This document shows, in pieces, positions 1 to 7,548 of a stretch of DNA of 22,594 nt. The translations under genes were made by a program, and so were the position numbers. The notes beneath the pieces are model-generated. The model was not told the origin of the DNA. It did no database searches and saw nothing but the letters and a program-made list of their open reading frames with translations. Every line of letters begins with the position of its first letter. Within the stretch, counting starts at the first letter, position 1. The stretch is taken from assembly GCA_030592655.1 (NCBI GenBank), contig JAUVIQ010000023.1, forward strand, positions 1 through 22,594, in the 5' to 3' direction. This stretch comes from Planctomycetales bacterium. Lineage in GTDB: Bacteria > Planctomycetota > Phycisphaerae > SM23-33.

Positions 1-1436
1 ACCCGCTGGACCAAAATAGCCATCTGCTCGTCATTGTCGAGCAGCCCACGCCCGGCGCGGTAGGTTAAAGCCCCTTCGCTCATCGTACTGGCATAGACGG
101 CGCGAACGGCAGAGAGGAAATTCTCAAGCCTCAGGTCTCTGGAACCCTGATTGACGCAGAAGACGCTCTCATATTTACCCGCAAAGGCGTTTCCGAAGTT
201 ATCTTCCAGCAGGCTGGAAGAGCGAACGATAATCGGCGATTGCCCGAAGTAATCCAGCAGATCGGCAAACTGCTTTATGATGTAATCCGGGAACGTACCC
301 TTGAGCATCTGCCGGCGGGCGTCGTCGGCTCCGTCAAGGAACGTTTCAGGGTCCTTCTGCCTCTGCTTAATCCACCAAAGCCCGTTCTGGACGAGGTAGG
401 TGTAGAATACGTCCGAACCGATAAAGAAGCTGTCGTGCGGCTCGAGAATTTCAGTCCATCGCGGGTCGGTTTCCTTCAGGATCGCTCGCGCCAGGAGCAT
501 ACCGACCGTCTTTCCGCCGATAAGTCCGGTTCCGATCATTCGTCGGCGGACCGCGAGAATGTCCGAAAGTCCCAGGTATTTCGAGACCAGATCGAGTATT
601 CGCCCGTCCCGCGCGATTGCCATTCGCAACAATCGACCTGTAAAGGCATCAACGTCCTCGCCGGGCGGTTCGCCACGGTCAAGTTTGGCCTGAATTTGCT
701 CGGCCCAGGCGAATGTGCTGCTCCAGAAACCCAGCTGGTAACTGGCGCTGTCGAGTCGGCTCCACGGAACGGCTGCGAGGACTTCGGTAATGGTAACGCT
801 CTGCGTTACGGGAAGGAATTCATCGCCGTCCCAGACGTGCAGCATGTACATCCGTGGCGAGTGGCGATGCTGGACCTTGAGCGGGTGGACGTAAAGCAGA
901 CCTTTGTGTCGATAGACGTCCACCAGTATCTGCGTGGTGGTCGTTATCGGCGTGGTGGCGTGAAACGAGTGGCGGTTCCTGATTACCGCGAAGTAGGCAA
1001 TTGCCCCGTGGTCGTGCAGGTAGGGACAAGTCAGCATAAAGAAGTTGCCCAGCATCCGGTCGCTGCACCAGTCGGCAGCCAGGTCCGACAGGCAGTCGAA
1101 CAGGTAATACCCGCCGGCCCCGACACTTTTGATGACGTTGTGTATCTCCGTGATGAAGTGCTCGAACCCGTCTTCGGGGTGAAGGTGGCGTATTTCCACG
1201 CCGTTACCGTCGGACACCAGGGGCTTATGCCTTGCAAAGCGGAAGTAGATAACCCTCTGTCCGCTCGTGACGGCATTACGGCAATAAGGCTCAATGAGAG
1301 GTTGATAATCCTCGACGGAATCCACCTGCCAGACGATGCTGTCGCCGCTCATCAGTCCCTTCAACAGCCGATCCAGACCGACAAGCCCCGTGCTCAATTG
1401 TGATTCAATCTGTGTCACAAAAATATAGTACTCCAT
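1..1436 (-). CDS. PEP/pyruvate-binding (PPDK_N) domain protein, 3' end outside window
   Basis: This is an uninterrupted minus-strand reading frame of 478 codons from ATG at 1436, starting MEYYIFVTQI, that runs off the left edge, so the C-terminus is missing. The last third matches the PEP-synthase/PPDK nucleotide-binding domain: a glycine-rich GLIGGKTVGM segment, then IIVRSSSLLEDNFGNAFAGK with the invariant VRSS and the ED..FAG signature. Family members transfer phosphate between ATP and pyruvate or PEP, or act as dikinase-like enzymes. The roughly 280 residues before that domain are not recognised, so this is not a standard PpsA or PpdK, in which the domain is N-terminal. The missing end would show whether a phospho-histidine domain follows. 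It is divergent from gdhA across 175 bases. I see no strong Shine-Dalgarno sequence and no in-frame upstream ATG. Confidence 0.85.
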   Translation of the reverse strand, partial: MEYYIFVTQIESQLSTGLVGLDRLLKGLMSGDSIVWQVDSVEDYQPLIEPYCRNAVTSGQRVIYFRFARHKPLVSDGNGVEIRHLHPEDGFEHFITEIHNVIKSVGAGGYYLFDCLSDLAADWCSDRMLGNFFMLTCPYLHDHGAIAYFAVIRNRHSFHATTPITTTTQILVDVYRHKGLLYVHPLKVQHRHSPRMYMLHVWDGDEFLPVTQSVTITEVLAAVPWSRLDSASYQLGFWSSTFAWAEQIQAKLDRGEPPGEDVDAFTGRLLRMAIARDGRILDLVSKYLGLSDILAVRRRMIGTGLIGGKTVGMLLARAILKETDPRWTEILEPHDSFFIGSDVFYTYLVQNGLWWIKQRQKDPETFLDGADDARRQMLKGTFPDYIIKQFADLLDYFGQSPIIVRSSSLLEDNFGNAFAGKYESVFCVNQGSRDLRLENFLSAVRAVYASTMSEGALTYRAGRGLLDNDEQMAILVQR

Positions 1437-1528
1437 CCGAACGCGTAATCGGTAAAATACTTGTCGCGTAATGGTCGTGAAGGGTTATGGCGTCTGGGAG
1501 CACTTCCTGGAAATTATGCTGTTGGGGC

Positions 1529-1556
1529 TTGTACCGGGAGGAAAAGCGGTTATACT
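1529..1556 (+). promoter_or_regulatory. Candidate sigma-70 promoter for gdhA
   Basis: A TTGTAC hexamer (1529-1534) and a TATACT hexamer (1551-1556) are separated by 16 bases, ending 55 bases before the gdhA start. It is the only good match in the divergent gap. Prediction is from consensus only. Confidence 0.4.
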
Positions 1557-1611
1557 GCCGCGCTTTCCCATTTAGCAGGTATCATCGGATATTCCATCGA
1601 GGAGAGCGAAA

Positions 1612-2952
1612 ATGGCAGATACATTTGTTGACAGTATTATGGAAACGGTCGCGTCCCGCAACGGTGGGGATGTGGAGTTTCACCAGGCGGTGCGGGAAGT
1701 GGTCGAGTCCATCGCACCGGTTATCGAAAAGCACCCGGAATTCGCAGCCACCGGCATCGTAGAGCGAGTGGTCGAACCGGAGAGGCAAATCATCTTCCGC
1801 GTACCGTGGATGGACGACAACGGACATATCCACGTCAATCGCGGTTTCCGTGTTGAATTCAACAGCGCCCTGGGGCCATATAAGGGCGGTCTGCGGTTTC
1901 ACCCGTCCGTCAACGTCGGGATCATCAAGTTCCTCGGATTCGAGCAGGTATTCAAGAACGCCCTGACCGGAACGCCCATCGGCGGTGGCAAAGGCGGATG
2001 CGACTTCAACCCCAAAGGCAAAAGCGACAACGAGGTGATGCGCTTCTGCCAGTCATTTATGAGCGAACTGTTCCGCCACATCGGACCCGACACCGACGTA
2101 CCTGCCGGCGACATCGGCGTCGGCGCGCGCGAAATAGGATACCTGTTCGGGCAATACAAAAAACTCACAAACACCTTCGTCGGCGTCCTGACCGGAAAGG
2201 GCCTGGACTGGGGCGGCTCGCTGGTGCGGACCGAAGCGACCGGATACGGACTGGTCTATTTCGTTACCCGAATGCTCGAAGCACGCGGCAAGGACTGGAA
2301 AGGCCAGAGGGTCGTAATCTCCGGCTCCGGTAACGTTGCCATCTACGCTATGCAGAAGGTTCAGCAACTAGGCGGAACCGTCGTCGCGCTTTCCGACAGT
2401 AACGGATACATCGTCGATAACGACGGGATAAAACTCGACACCGTAAGACAGATTAAGGAAGTCCGTCGCGGGCGGATTAAGGAATATCTCGAAGAGCACC
2501 CGTCGGCTAAGTTCCACGAAGGTTGGGAAGGAATCTGGAGCGTCCCGTGCGACGTAGCCCTGCCTTCGGCGACACAGAACGAACTTGACGGAAACGCAGC
2601 CAAGACGCTGGTAGCCAATGGCTGCATCGCCGTCGCTGAAGGCGCGAACATGCCATCCACGCCCGAAGCAGTGAAGGTCTTCCTTGACGGCGGCATATCC
2701 TTCGGACCGGCAAAGGCAGCAAACGCCGGCGGAGTCGCCACCAGCGCGCTGGAAATGAGCCAGAACTCGATGAGGTTGAGTTGGTCATTCGACGAAGTTG
2801 ACAAGCGCCTCCAGGGTATTATGGACAATATCTACACCCAGTGCGTCGAAGCCGCCGACACCTACGGCTGCAGCGGCAACCTTGTCGCCGGCGCTAACAT
2901 CGCCGGATTCCTCAAGGTCGCCAAGGCAATGATGGCACAAGGCATAGTCTGA
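1612..2952 (+). CDS. gdhA: NADP-type glutamate dehydrogenase, hexameric class
   Basis: The product interconverts 2-oxoglutarate plus ammonium and glutamate in the cytoplasm, the usual assimilatory route when ammonium is plentiful. At 446 residues it has the normal length for the short hexameric class. Visible signatures are GPYKGGLRFHPSVN (88-101), the catalytic lysine in PIGGGKGG (K127), PAGDIGVG with the catalytic aspartate D167, and a Rossmann loop GSGNVA (238-243) followed by ALSDSNG (259-265). The serine after SD fits NADP rather than NAD preference. The start is set by GGAGAG at 1601-1606, six bases before the ATG. It is a single-gene unit: divergent from the PEP-binding gene and followed by a strong palindromic terminator. 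It may share nitrogen metabolism with the catabolic cluster downstream, but it is transcribed towards that cluster. Confidence 0.97.
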   Translation: MADTFVDSIMETVASRNGGDVEFHQAVREVVESIAPVIEKHPEFAATGIVERVVEPERQIIFRVPWMDDNGHIHVNRGFRVEFNSALGPYKGGLRFHPSVNVGIIKFLGFEQVFKNALTGTPIGGGKGGCDFNPKGKSDNEVMRFCQSFMSELFRHIGPDTDVPAGDIGVGAREIGYLFGQYKKLTNTFVGVLTGKGLDWGGSLVRTEATGYGLVYFVTRMLEARGKDWKGQRVVISGSGNVAIYAMQKVQQLGGTVVALSDSNGYIVDNDGIKLDTVRQIKEVRRGRIKEYLEEHPSAKFHEGWEGIWSVPCDVALPSATQNELDGNAAKTLVANGCIAVAEGANMPSTPEAVKVFLDGGISFGPAKAANAGGVATSALEMSQNSMRLSWSFDEVDKRLQGIMDNIYTQCVEAADTYGCSGNLVAGANIAGFLKVAKAMMAQGIV

Positions 2953-2960
2953 TAATCACA

Positions 2961-3050
2961 AAAAAAGGGGGCAGGAGCCTTTTTGAGTAATGACAACCTT
3001 TGGACAAAAGAAAGTTGAATCCACTCAAAAAGGCTCCTGACCCCTTTTTT
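2961..3050. terminator. Long near-perfect inverted repeat between convergent genes (bidirectional terminator / REP-like)
   Basis: Two 28-base arms (2961-2988 and 3023-3050) pair with one mismatch (G2971 opposite A3040) around a 34-base spacer. Each arm is A-run, GGGG, CAGGAGCC, T-run, GAGT, so both strands give a GC-rich stem ending in a T-tract. It starts 8 bases after the gdhA stop and ends 3 bases before the stop of the convergent beta-propeller gene, which suits a shared terminator. A related single copy lies at 5015-5041, suggesting a dispersed repeat family as well. Confidence 0.8.
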
Positions 3051-3053
3051 CTG

Positions 3054-5000
3054 CTACTCCAGTGGTATTGTCCAGATTTCGTTCTTGATGACATAATACA
3101 ACGTCCCGTCGTGAATCTGAAGGAACTTATGTCCGGCCCAATCGCTTGTCCGCTCAATCGGCTCGAACGAAACGTCCGAACCATCGACCTTAAGTGTGCA
3201 GATGTGCTCGCCGAATGAAGCGAAGATTTGCCCGTCGGGTGCGACAACTACATCGAAAAGGTTTTCGGTAATCTCATTCAGGTATTCGATTTTCCCGTCG
3301 GCGGGATTCCACGTGAACAGCGTCCCTGTCCGCAGATGCCAGGTGAACTCGTCTTTGCCCTCCAGGCCCAGGATCGCCCCGGACGGGAGCACCGCCAGAA
3401 GGCGGGCAACCCTGGTTCCGTCGCGGAGGTCCTGTTGGCGGTCGATGGTCAGTTTTTCAGTGTCGAAGGCCACGAGTTGCGCGGTCCGTTCGGTGGCAGG
3501 GGTCGAATCGCCGTCGGCATAGACTTCGGTGGCAAAATATAACCTTTTTGCGGCGGGGTTAATCAGAAGTTTGTTGGGTGTCTGGTTTGGAACGATATTC
3601 CGCCAGACGCGGGTTTCACCGTCGCAAGGGTCTATGCGTGACAGCGCCCCGCCCAGGTTGCCATACTCTGCGCTCGATGTCACCCAGACGAATCGCCCGT
3701 CGTGAACCATTGCCTTAGGCCTCATCTGCTCGTGCCCTATCTTCGCCAGTATGCGGGGGTTCTCATCCCAGGAAGCGAGAGCCGCCGGGTCAAAGACCGT
3801 TACAGTGCAAGTTGTGTAACTTGCCATCAGGATTTTTTCGGTGGCGTCGTCCCAGACTATGCAATTTATCTGCCCGCCGCCCGGAGCCGCCTTGCCGAGG
3901 TCTCGCCCTTCGCCGGTCGCCAGGTCGATCTCCCAGAATCGCTGGTTGATATAAGGCGAGCCGAAAATTCGCCCCGCCTGCGGTACGACGCGCATCATTT
4001 CGGTATCCATCGGGCCGGTCGAGTCGAGTTGACTCTCGAGGATTTCGTCTGCCTGTGTGTCGAATCGCAGGTATCGCCCGCTTGTGTCCAGTGCGCAGGC
4101 GTACCGGTCGGCCAAGGCGTGGAGTATCGCCGGCATATCGCCGACGAAGCGTTCCCGCACGGGCTGCCACTGCGAACCGGCGTCAGCGGGGTCGATGCGA
4201 TACAGGTTTCCGCCAGGCCAGAACAGACTATAGATGCTCCCGCCAATCAGACAACAGGCGTGCCTCTGTAAATGATGACCCGATTCTACCCCTCCCGGCG
4301 GGCCTATGCGACGAACCAACTCAAACGACGGATACCGCAGGATGAGAATTCCATTTCCGGTTACGATTGCAAGATGCTCTGCATCCAAAAACGCCAACCA
4401 CTGCGTATAACTTTGCCCGGAAAGTGCTTCGGGCGTGTGGGGCTGCGCCTCAAGCGTTACGGGATCCAGCAGGACCAATTTGGCTTGGGGGACATTGAGG
4501 CCAAGAAGAATCTTCCCGTCAGGACATTCCGTAACGTTGTGAGCATAGTGGGAAGGAGATTGAGACGAATCCAGCGGGCGGAAGGTCTTCAGTAATTTCC
4601 GCTTGCGCCGGTCATAGACGCACGCATCGCCGGGATTGGCCGAGAAGACCACCAGCGAATCGGTAACGCACCCGCCCCAGATAATCCCGTCCAACTCGCC
4701 GCTGACGAGGACCTCGAAGCGGTCGGCCTGCGGGTCATAGACAACCAGCGTCCCTTCAGTGCATCCGAGGTACAGCAGCCCGTCGGGATCTGTTCGCAGC
4801 ATGTAGGCTCCGCCGATTCCCTCCGGCAGTTTTCTCCAGATGCTCTCGCCGGTGTCGGGGTCGAAGATATAAATCCGCCCGCCATTGTCCCCACCATAGA
4901 TGCTGGAGACCAGGCGCGTCCTGCCGTCAATTTCGATCTCAGCAATTTCCGCATTTCCGAAAGGCAGGCGCGTATCAGGGATTTGATACTTCTGCATCAT
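3054..5000 (-). CDS. Cytoplasmic double beta-propeller protein, function unknown
   Basis: This 648-residue protein is built from repeated beta-propeller blades. At least 13 blade ends of the type xDPxTGExxW, YDPQADRFEVL, IDLATGEGRDLG, IDPCDGETRVW or WNPADGKIEYL are spaced about 45 residues apart, and the C-terminal EIWTIPLE could close a fourteenth. Two seven-bladed propellers is therefore the likely fold. It resembles PQQ/NHL/SMP-30-type propellers without the hallmarks of any one enzyme family. No signal peptide or membrane segment is visible (it begins MMQKYQIPDTRL), which is odd for a propeller of this size. It is the last gene of the nine-gene minus-strand cluster, 42 bases after the degenerate amidohydrolase, with a REP-like motif in the gap. 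It could be a lactonase-like enzyme, a sensor or a scaffold; the sequence does not decide. Confidence 0.85.
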   Translation of the reverse strand: MMQKYQIPDTRLPFGNAEIAEIEIDGRTRLVSSIYGGDNGGRIYIFDPDTGESIWRKLPEGIGGAYMLRTDPDGLLYLGCTEGTLVVYDPQADRFEVLVSGELDGIIWGGCVTDSLVVFSANPGDACVYDRRKRKLLKTFRPLDSSQSPSHYAHNVTECPDGKILLGLNVPQAKLVLLDPVTLEAQPHTPEALSGQSYTQWLAFLDAEHLAIVTGNGILILRYPSFELVRRIGPPGGVESGHHLQRHACCLIGGSIYSLFWPGGNLYRIDPADAGSQWQPVRERFVGDMPAILHALADRYACALDTSGRYLRFDTQADEILESQLDSTGPMDTEMMRVVPQAGRIFGSPYINQRFWEIDLATGEGRDLGKAAPGGGQINCIVWDDATEKILMASYTTCTVTVFDPAALASWDENPRILAKIGHEQMRPKAMVHDGRFVWVTSSAEYGNLGGALSRIDPCDGETRVWRNIVPNQTPNKLLINPAAKRLYFATEVYADGDSTPATERTAQLVAFDTEKLTIDRQQDLRDGTRVARLLAVLPSGAILGLEGKDEFTWHLRTGTLFTWNPADGKIEYLNEITENLFDVVVAPDGQIFASFGEHICTLKVDGSDVSFEPIERTSDWAGHKFLQIHDGTLYYVIKNEIWTIPLE

Positions 5001-5014
5001 GTTTCTCCACTGAA

Positions 5015-5041
5015 GGAAAAAGGGGACGGGAGTCTTTTTCC
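5015..5041. repeat. REP-like imperfect palindrome
   Basis: Arms GGAAAAAG (5015-5022) and CTTTTTCC (5034-5041) flank GGGACGGGAGT. The core (5017-5039) matches the arm of the palindrome at 2961-2988 at most positions (A-run, GGGG, C.GGAG.C, T-run). It sits directly after the stop of the degenerate amidohydrolase and before the start of the propeller gene. Similar A-run/GGGG/CAGGAGCC/T-run palindromes are known as REP-type elements mobilised by RAYT transposases (from memory). No such transposase is in this window. Confidence 0.55.
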
Positions 5042-5042
5042 T

Positions 5043-5810
5043 CTACCCCATTTCCGGGATGAGGCGTTTGAGGTTCTTGTAGAGGATTTTTTCCTTTTGG
5101 GCCTTTGTGGCCTTGACGGTCTCTAACGCAATCAGGGCCGATTTGGGATATCGCAGCAGCATCGTCGAGCCGAACATCAGGCGGTCGGGGGTGCATATCT
5201 TCAGGCCCTTTTCGATAGTAACCCCGCACCCACCATGCATTACGGCGGTATCCTGAAATATCTTCGGCGCTTTTGCGCCTCGCAGCGGTTTGACCGCGCC
5301 TGAATTAAGCAGCATGAACGAGGCGCCTCGAAACTTCTTGAACATCGCCATAATTTCCTCGGTCGGAACCTGGCGTGAGTTATCCAGGTGGCTCCGCCCG
5401 CGAAGGTCCATAACCCGCCCATAGACGGCCACTCGCATCTTCAGTTCGTGAGCGGCGGCGACTATTTCGGAGGCTATGTCGTCGGTAAGTTTGTACGGGT
5501 GATATTGCGGGATAAGTCGCAGCACCGGCATGGCCCATTCTTCGCGGCATTGTTTGAGGTCTTTAGCCCATCCGAAGTAGGTCGGATTGAGGATCGCGCA
5601 GGGAACCAGGCGGTCGCGGTGGCGACGTATCTGCCGGGCGAGTTCGCGGTTGGCTTCGTGGGAATCCTTGTAGAAGATGCCCTGAAGCGAACCGACAAGC
5701 GCCTTTTCGATACCGTGTGAGTCCATCTTTCGCAGCAAATCCGCAGCGGATGTCTGCGGCAGGCGGCGATAGGGCCAATGTCCAATCCATGTGTCGGCGT
5801 CGTAAATCAT
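5043..5810 (-). CDS. Degenerate amidohydrolase-fold protein (probable pseudoenzyme)
   Basis: This 255-residue protein has the same length as the upstream amidohydrolase and the TIM-barrel layout of the amidohydrolase 2 family, aligning from end to end. All ligand positions are changed: the N-terminal HxH (H6/H8 upstream) is D6/W8 in YDADTW; the lysine of GLKFY is R98 in VLRLIPQYHPY; the MLMHAGH histidine is Y130; the IIGHIGG histidine is lost in LLNSGAV; and the FATD aspartate is T216 in MFGSTM. The frame is intact and the fold residues are kept, so it is not a decayed gene. A non-metal role such as partner subunit or regulator of the adjacent active enzyme is inferred. It starts 3 bases after the upstream stop, so translation is probably coupled. 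A divergent active site with other ligands is the alternative. Confidence 0.8.
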   Translation of the reverse strand: MIYDADTWIGHWPYRRLPQTSAADLLRKMDSHGIEKALVGSLQGIFYKDSHEANRELARQIRRHRDRLVPCAILNPTYFGWAKDLKQCREEWAMPVLRLIPQYHPYKLTDDIASEIVAAAHELKMRVAVYGRVMDLRGRSHLDNSRQVPTEEIMAMFKKFRGASFMLLNSGAVKPLRGAKAPKIFQDTAVMHGGCGVTIEKGLKICTPDRLMFGSTMLLRYPKSALIALETVKATKAQKEKILYKNLKRLIPEMG

Positions 5811-5813
5811 TCT

Positions 5814-6581
5814 TTAAACCTTCCTCATTTGAAGTATGCGCTGGAAGTTTTCGCTCCAGATCATCTCTTTTTGCCGCTGCGTGATGTCGGCATCGAGTAT
5901 CTTTCCCACTCCCCGCTCGGTGGACATGTCGGTAGCGAACAGCAGCCGCTCCGCACCGAGGTCGCGGACGGCCTTTTCGATCATCCCGGCGTCGATAACG
6001 CTTCCGCTGGTGTCCATATAGACGTTCTTCGGGGCCTGGCGCATTGCCTTTATCTGCCACTCCCAATCGCCGCCGCCTCCGATGTGCCCGATGATGAAGA
6101 TTGCTTCGGGATACAACCTTGCCGGGGCGATGAAGTGGTCGGCTCGGCTGATTAGAGGCTGGGTGGCGAGTTCCGCCGGATCGGTCGGATGCCCGGCGTG
6201 CATGAGCATCGGAACACCCAGTTCGGCGCATCGCTCAATCACCGGATGAAAGACCGAATCGTTCATCCGATACTGGTGATAGAACTTCAGCCCTATCATC
6301 CCGCCATCGACGACGCATCGGGTAATCTCATCCTGGGCAAAGCGGGCATTGCCCGGATCAATGAAGCATTGACCCAGGATTACGTCGGGGTACGCCCGCA
6401 TCGCCGCGGCGATGTCGTCATTAGCGGCGCGAATACGCTCCGGATCGGTCGGCTTGGTGTCCAGCGGATGGGAACAGCAGACCTTATCCACTCCCAATCG
6501 CTTCGCGTCGGCCACTACATTATGGTGGCTTGGCCAGTTCCCCACCGAAACCGAACAGTGTGCATGACAATCAATTCGCAT
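5814..6581 (-). CDS. Amidohydrolase family (TIM-barrel, metal-dependent) hydrolase
   Basis: This is a 255-residue amidohydrolase 2-type enzyme with a complete metal site: IDCHAH (H6, H8), GLKFY (K99), MLMHAGH (H128), IIGHIGGGGD (H166) and FATDMS (D218). The family includes decarboxylases and hydrolases of lactones, cyclic amides and aromatic acids; the substrate here is not apparent. It is probably cytoplasmic, with no signal peptide. It is followed after 3 bases by its ligand-less relative, suggesting an active/inactive pair made together. Upstream is a 118-base gap filled with an AT-rich heptamer hairpin that could attenuate or re-start transcription within the cluster. Confidence 0.92.
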   Translation of the reverse strand: MRIDCHAHCSVSVGNWPSHHNVVADAKRLGVDKVCCSHPLDTKPTDPERIRAANDDIAAAMRAYPDVILGQCFIDPGNARFAQDEITRCVVDGGMIGLKFYHQYRMNDSVFHPVIERCAELGVPMLMHAGHPTDPAELATQPLISRADHFIAPARLYPEAIFIIGHIGGGGDWEWQIKAMRQAPKNVYMDTSGSVIDAGMIEKAVRDLGAERLLFATDMSTERGVGKILDADITQRQKEMIWSENFQRILQMRKV

Positions 6582-6596
6582 GATATTCCCTTATTC

Positions 6597-6710
6597 AATT
6601 GGTAATTGGTAATTCGTAATTGGTAATTCGTAATTGGTAATTCGTAAAAAAAACCGACGCTCTGTTACCAATTACCAATTACGAATTACGAATTACCAAT
6701 TACTTTTTTT
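6597..6710. repeat. Inverted pair of heptamer (GGTAATT/CGTAATT) tandem arrays
   Basis: The left arm (6597-6647) is made of 7-base units GGTAATT and CGTAATT, about seven in a row. The right arm (6665-6703) is the same array inverted (ACCAATT/ACGAATT units). The arms end in A8 (6646-6653) and T8 (6704-6711), so they can form a long AT-rich hairpin with a short loop. On the minus strand the right array starts within the stop codon of the peptidase C26 gene. Because the stem is nearly GC-free it is a poor intrinsic terminator despite the T-tract. Confidence 0.85.
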
Positions 6711-7545
6711 TACACGCATTAATCAACGCGCCGAAAATCGCCTTGCGGTGCTTTGCATCGCTCATTCGTTCCGGATGCCACTGGACCAGCAGGCAAAACC
6801 TTTGGCTGGTCGATTCCATCGCTTCAATGACGCCGTCTTCGCTTCGGGCGACAACCTTCAGTCCCTTGCCGACGTCCCTGACGGCCTGGTGATGCGAAGA
6901 ATTCACCCTGACCCGTTCAGCAGCGAGTATTTTCCTCAATCGACTTTCCGGGTCAATGATAATATCGTGCCCTGCGCCCTTGCCTCGATGGATGACCTCC
7001 CTGCCGACCTGCGTGGGAATGTCCTGTATGAGCGTCCCGCCGGCAACAACATTGACGAATTGCGCTCCCAGGCAGACACCCAGCAGCGGCTTGTCGCTAT
7101 CAAGCCAGAGCGAGATGAGTCGGCTCTCGAATTCGTATCTCTCCGCCGGCATGGTTTTGGTCTGTGGGGCCGGTTCTTCCCCGTAGGCGTTCGGGGGGAT
7201 GTCCGCGCCGCCTATCAGAACGAGTCCGTCCAGTTCCTGAACGTATTTTCCCAAGACGTCCCGACCCTGATTTACCGGTATGATTATCGGTACGCCACCG
7301 GCCTCGACGATGCAATCGATATAAGTCGTCTGCACTCGAACGTTGTCCCCGCCTCGACCGCTTTGACTTCGAAATGTGCTGGTCAGCCCGATTAAAGGTC
7401 GTTCCGCACCACCTTGGGCGGGACGGGATTTCGAGGCGGATTCCGTGCGGGAAGCCCGTCCTTTGTCGGATTTGTCCCTACAGCCAACTATCAGAAGCAG
7501 CACAACCAGCGGAAATACCCACGCAAACCGTTTCGGGCGAGTCAT
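6700..7545 (-). CDS. Lipoprotein class I glutamine amidotransferase-like hydrolase (peptidase C26, PuuD-like)
   Basis: This 281-residue protein has a bacterial lipoprotein signal: a positive N-terminus, hydrophobic WVFPLVVLLLIVG and a lipobox ending at C22. Arginine follows the cysteine, which suits outer-membrane rather than inner-membrane sorting. The rest is a class I glutamine-amidotransferase-like domain of the gamma-glutamyl-GABA hydrolase group: RPLIGLT at the start, LVLIGGADIPP, the nucleophile elbow GVCLGAQ (C158), and a dyad in QWHPE (H257, E259). Such enzymes cleave gamma-glutamyl amide bonds. PuuD-type enzymes are normally cytoplasmic, so a surface-anchored version is unusual and suggests processing of an imported compound. 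It begins 3 bases after the preceding amidohydrolase stop. Its own stop codon lies in a heptamer repeat. Confidence 0.9.
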   Translation of the reverse strand: MTRPKRFAWVFPLVVLLLIVGCRDKSDKGRASRTESASKSRPAQGGAERPLIGLTSTFRSQSGRGGDNVRVQTTYIDCIVEAGGVPIIIPVNQGRDVLGKYVQELDGLVLIGGADIPPNAYGEEPAPQTKTMPAERYEFESRLISLWLDSDKPLLGVCLGAQFVNVVAGGTLIQDIPTQVGREVIHRGKGAGHDIIIDPESRLRKILAAERVRVNSSHHQAVRDVGKGLKVVARSEDGVIEAMESTSQRFCLLVQWHPERMSDAKHRKAIFGALINACKKK

Positions 7546-7548
7546 GGA

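Noticed and set aside
240..1403. Plus-strand 387-codon open frame
   Set aside because: It lies opposite the PEP/pyruvate-binding gene, whose minus-strand translation carries clear family motifs; the plus frame has none.
6597..6710. CRISPR-like array
   Set aside because: Units are 7 bases with no spacers, and no cas genes are nearby; it is a tandem repeat.
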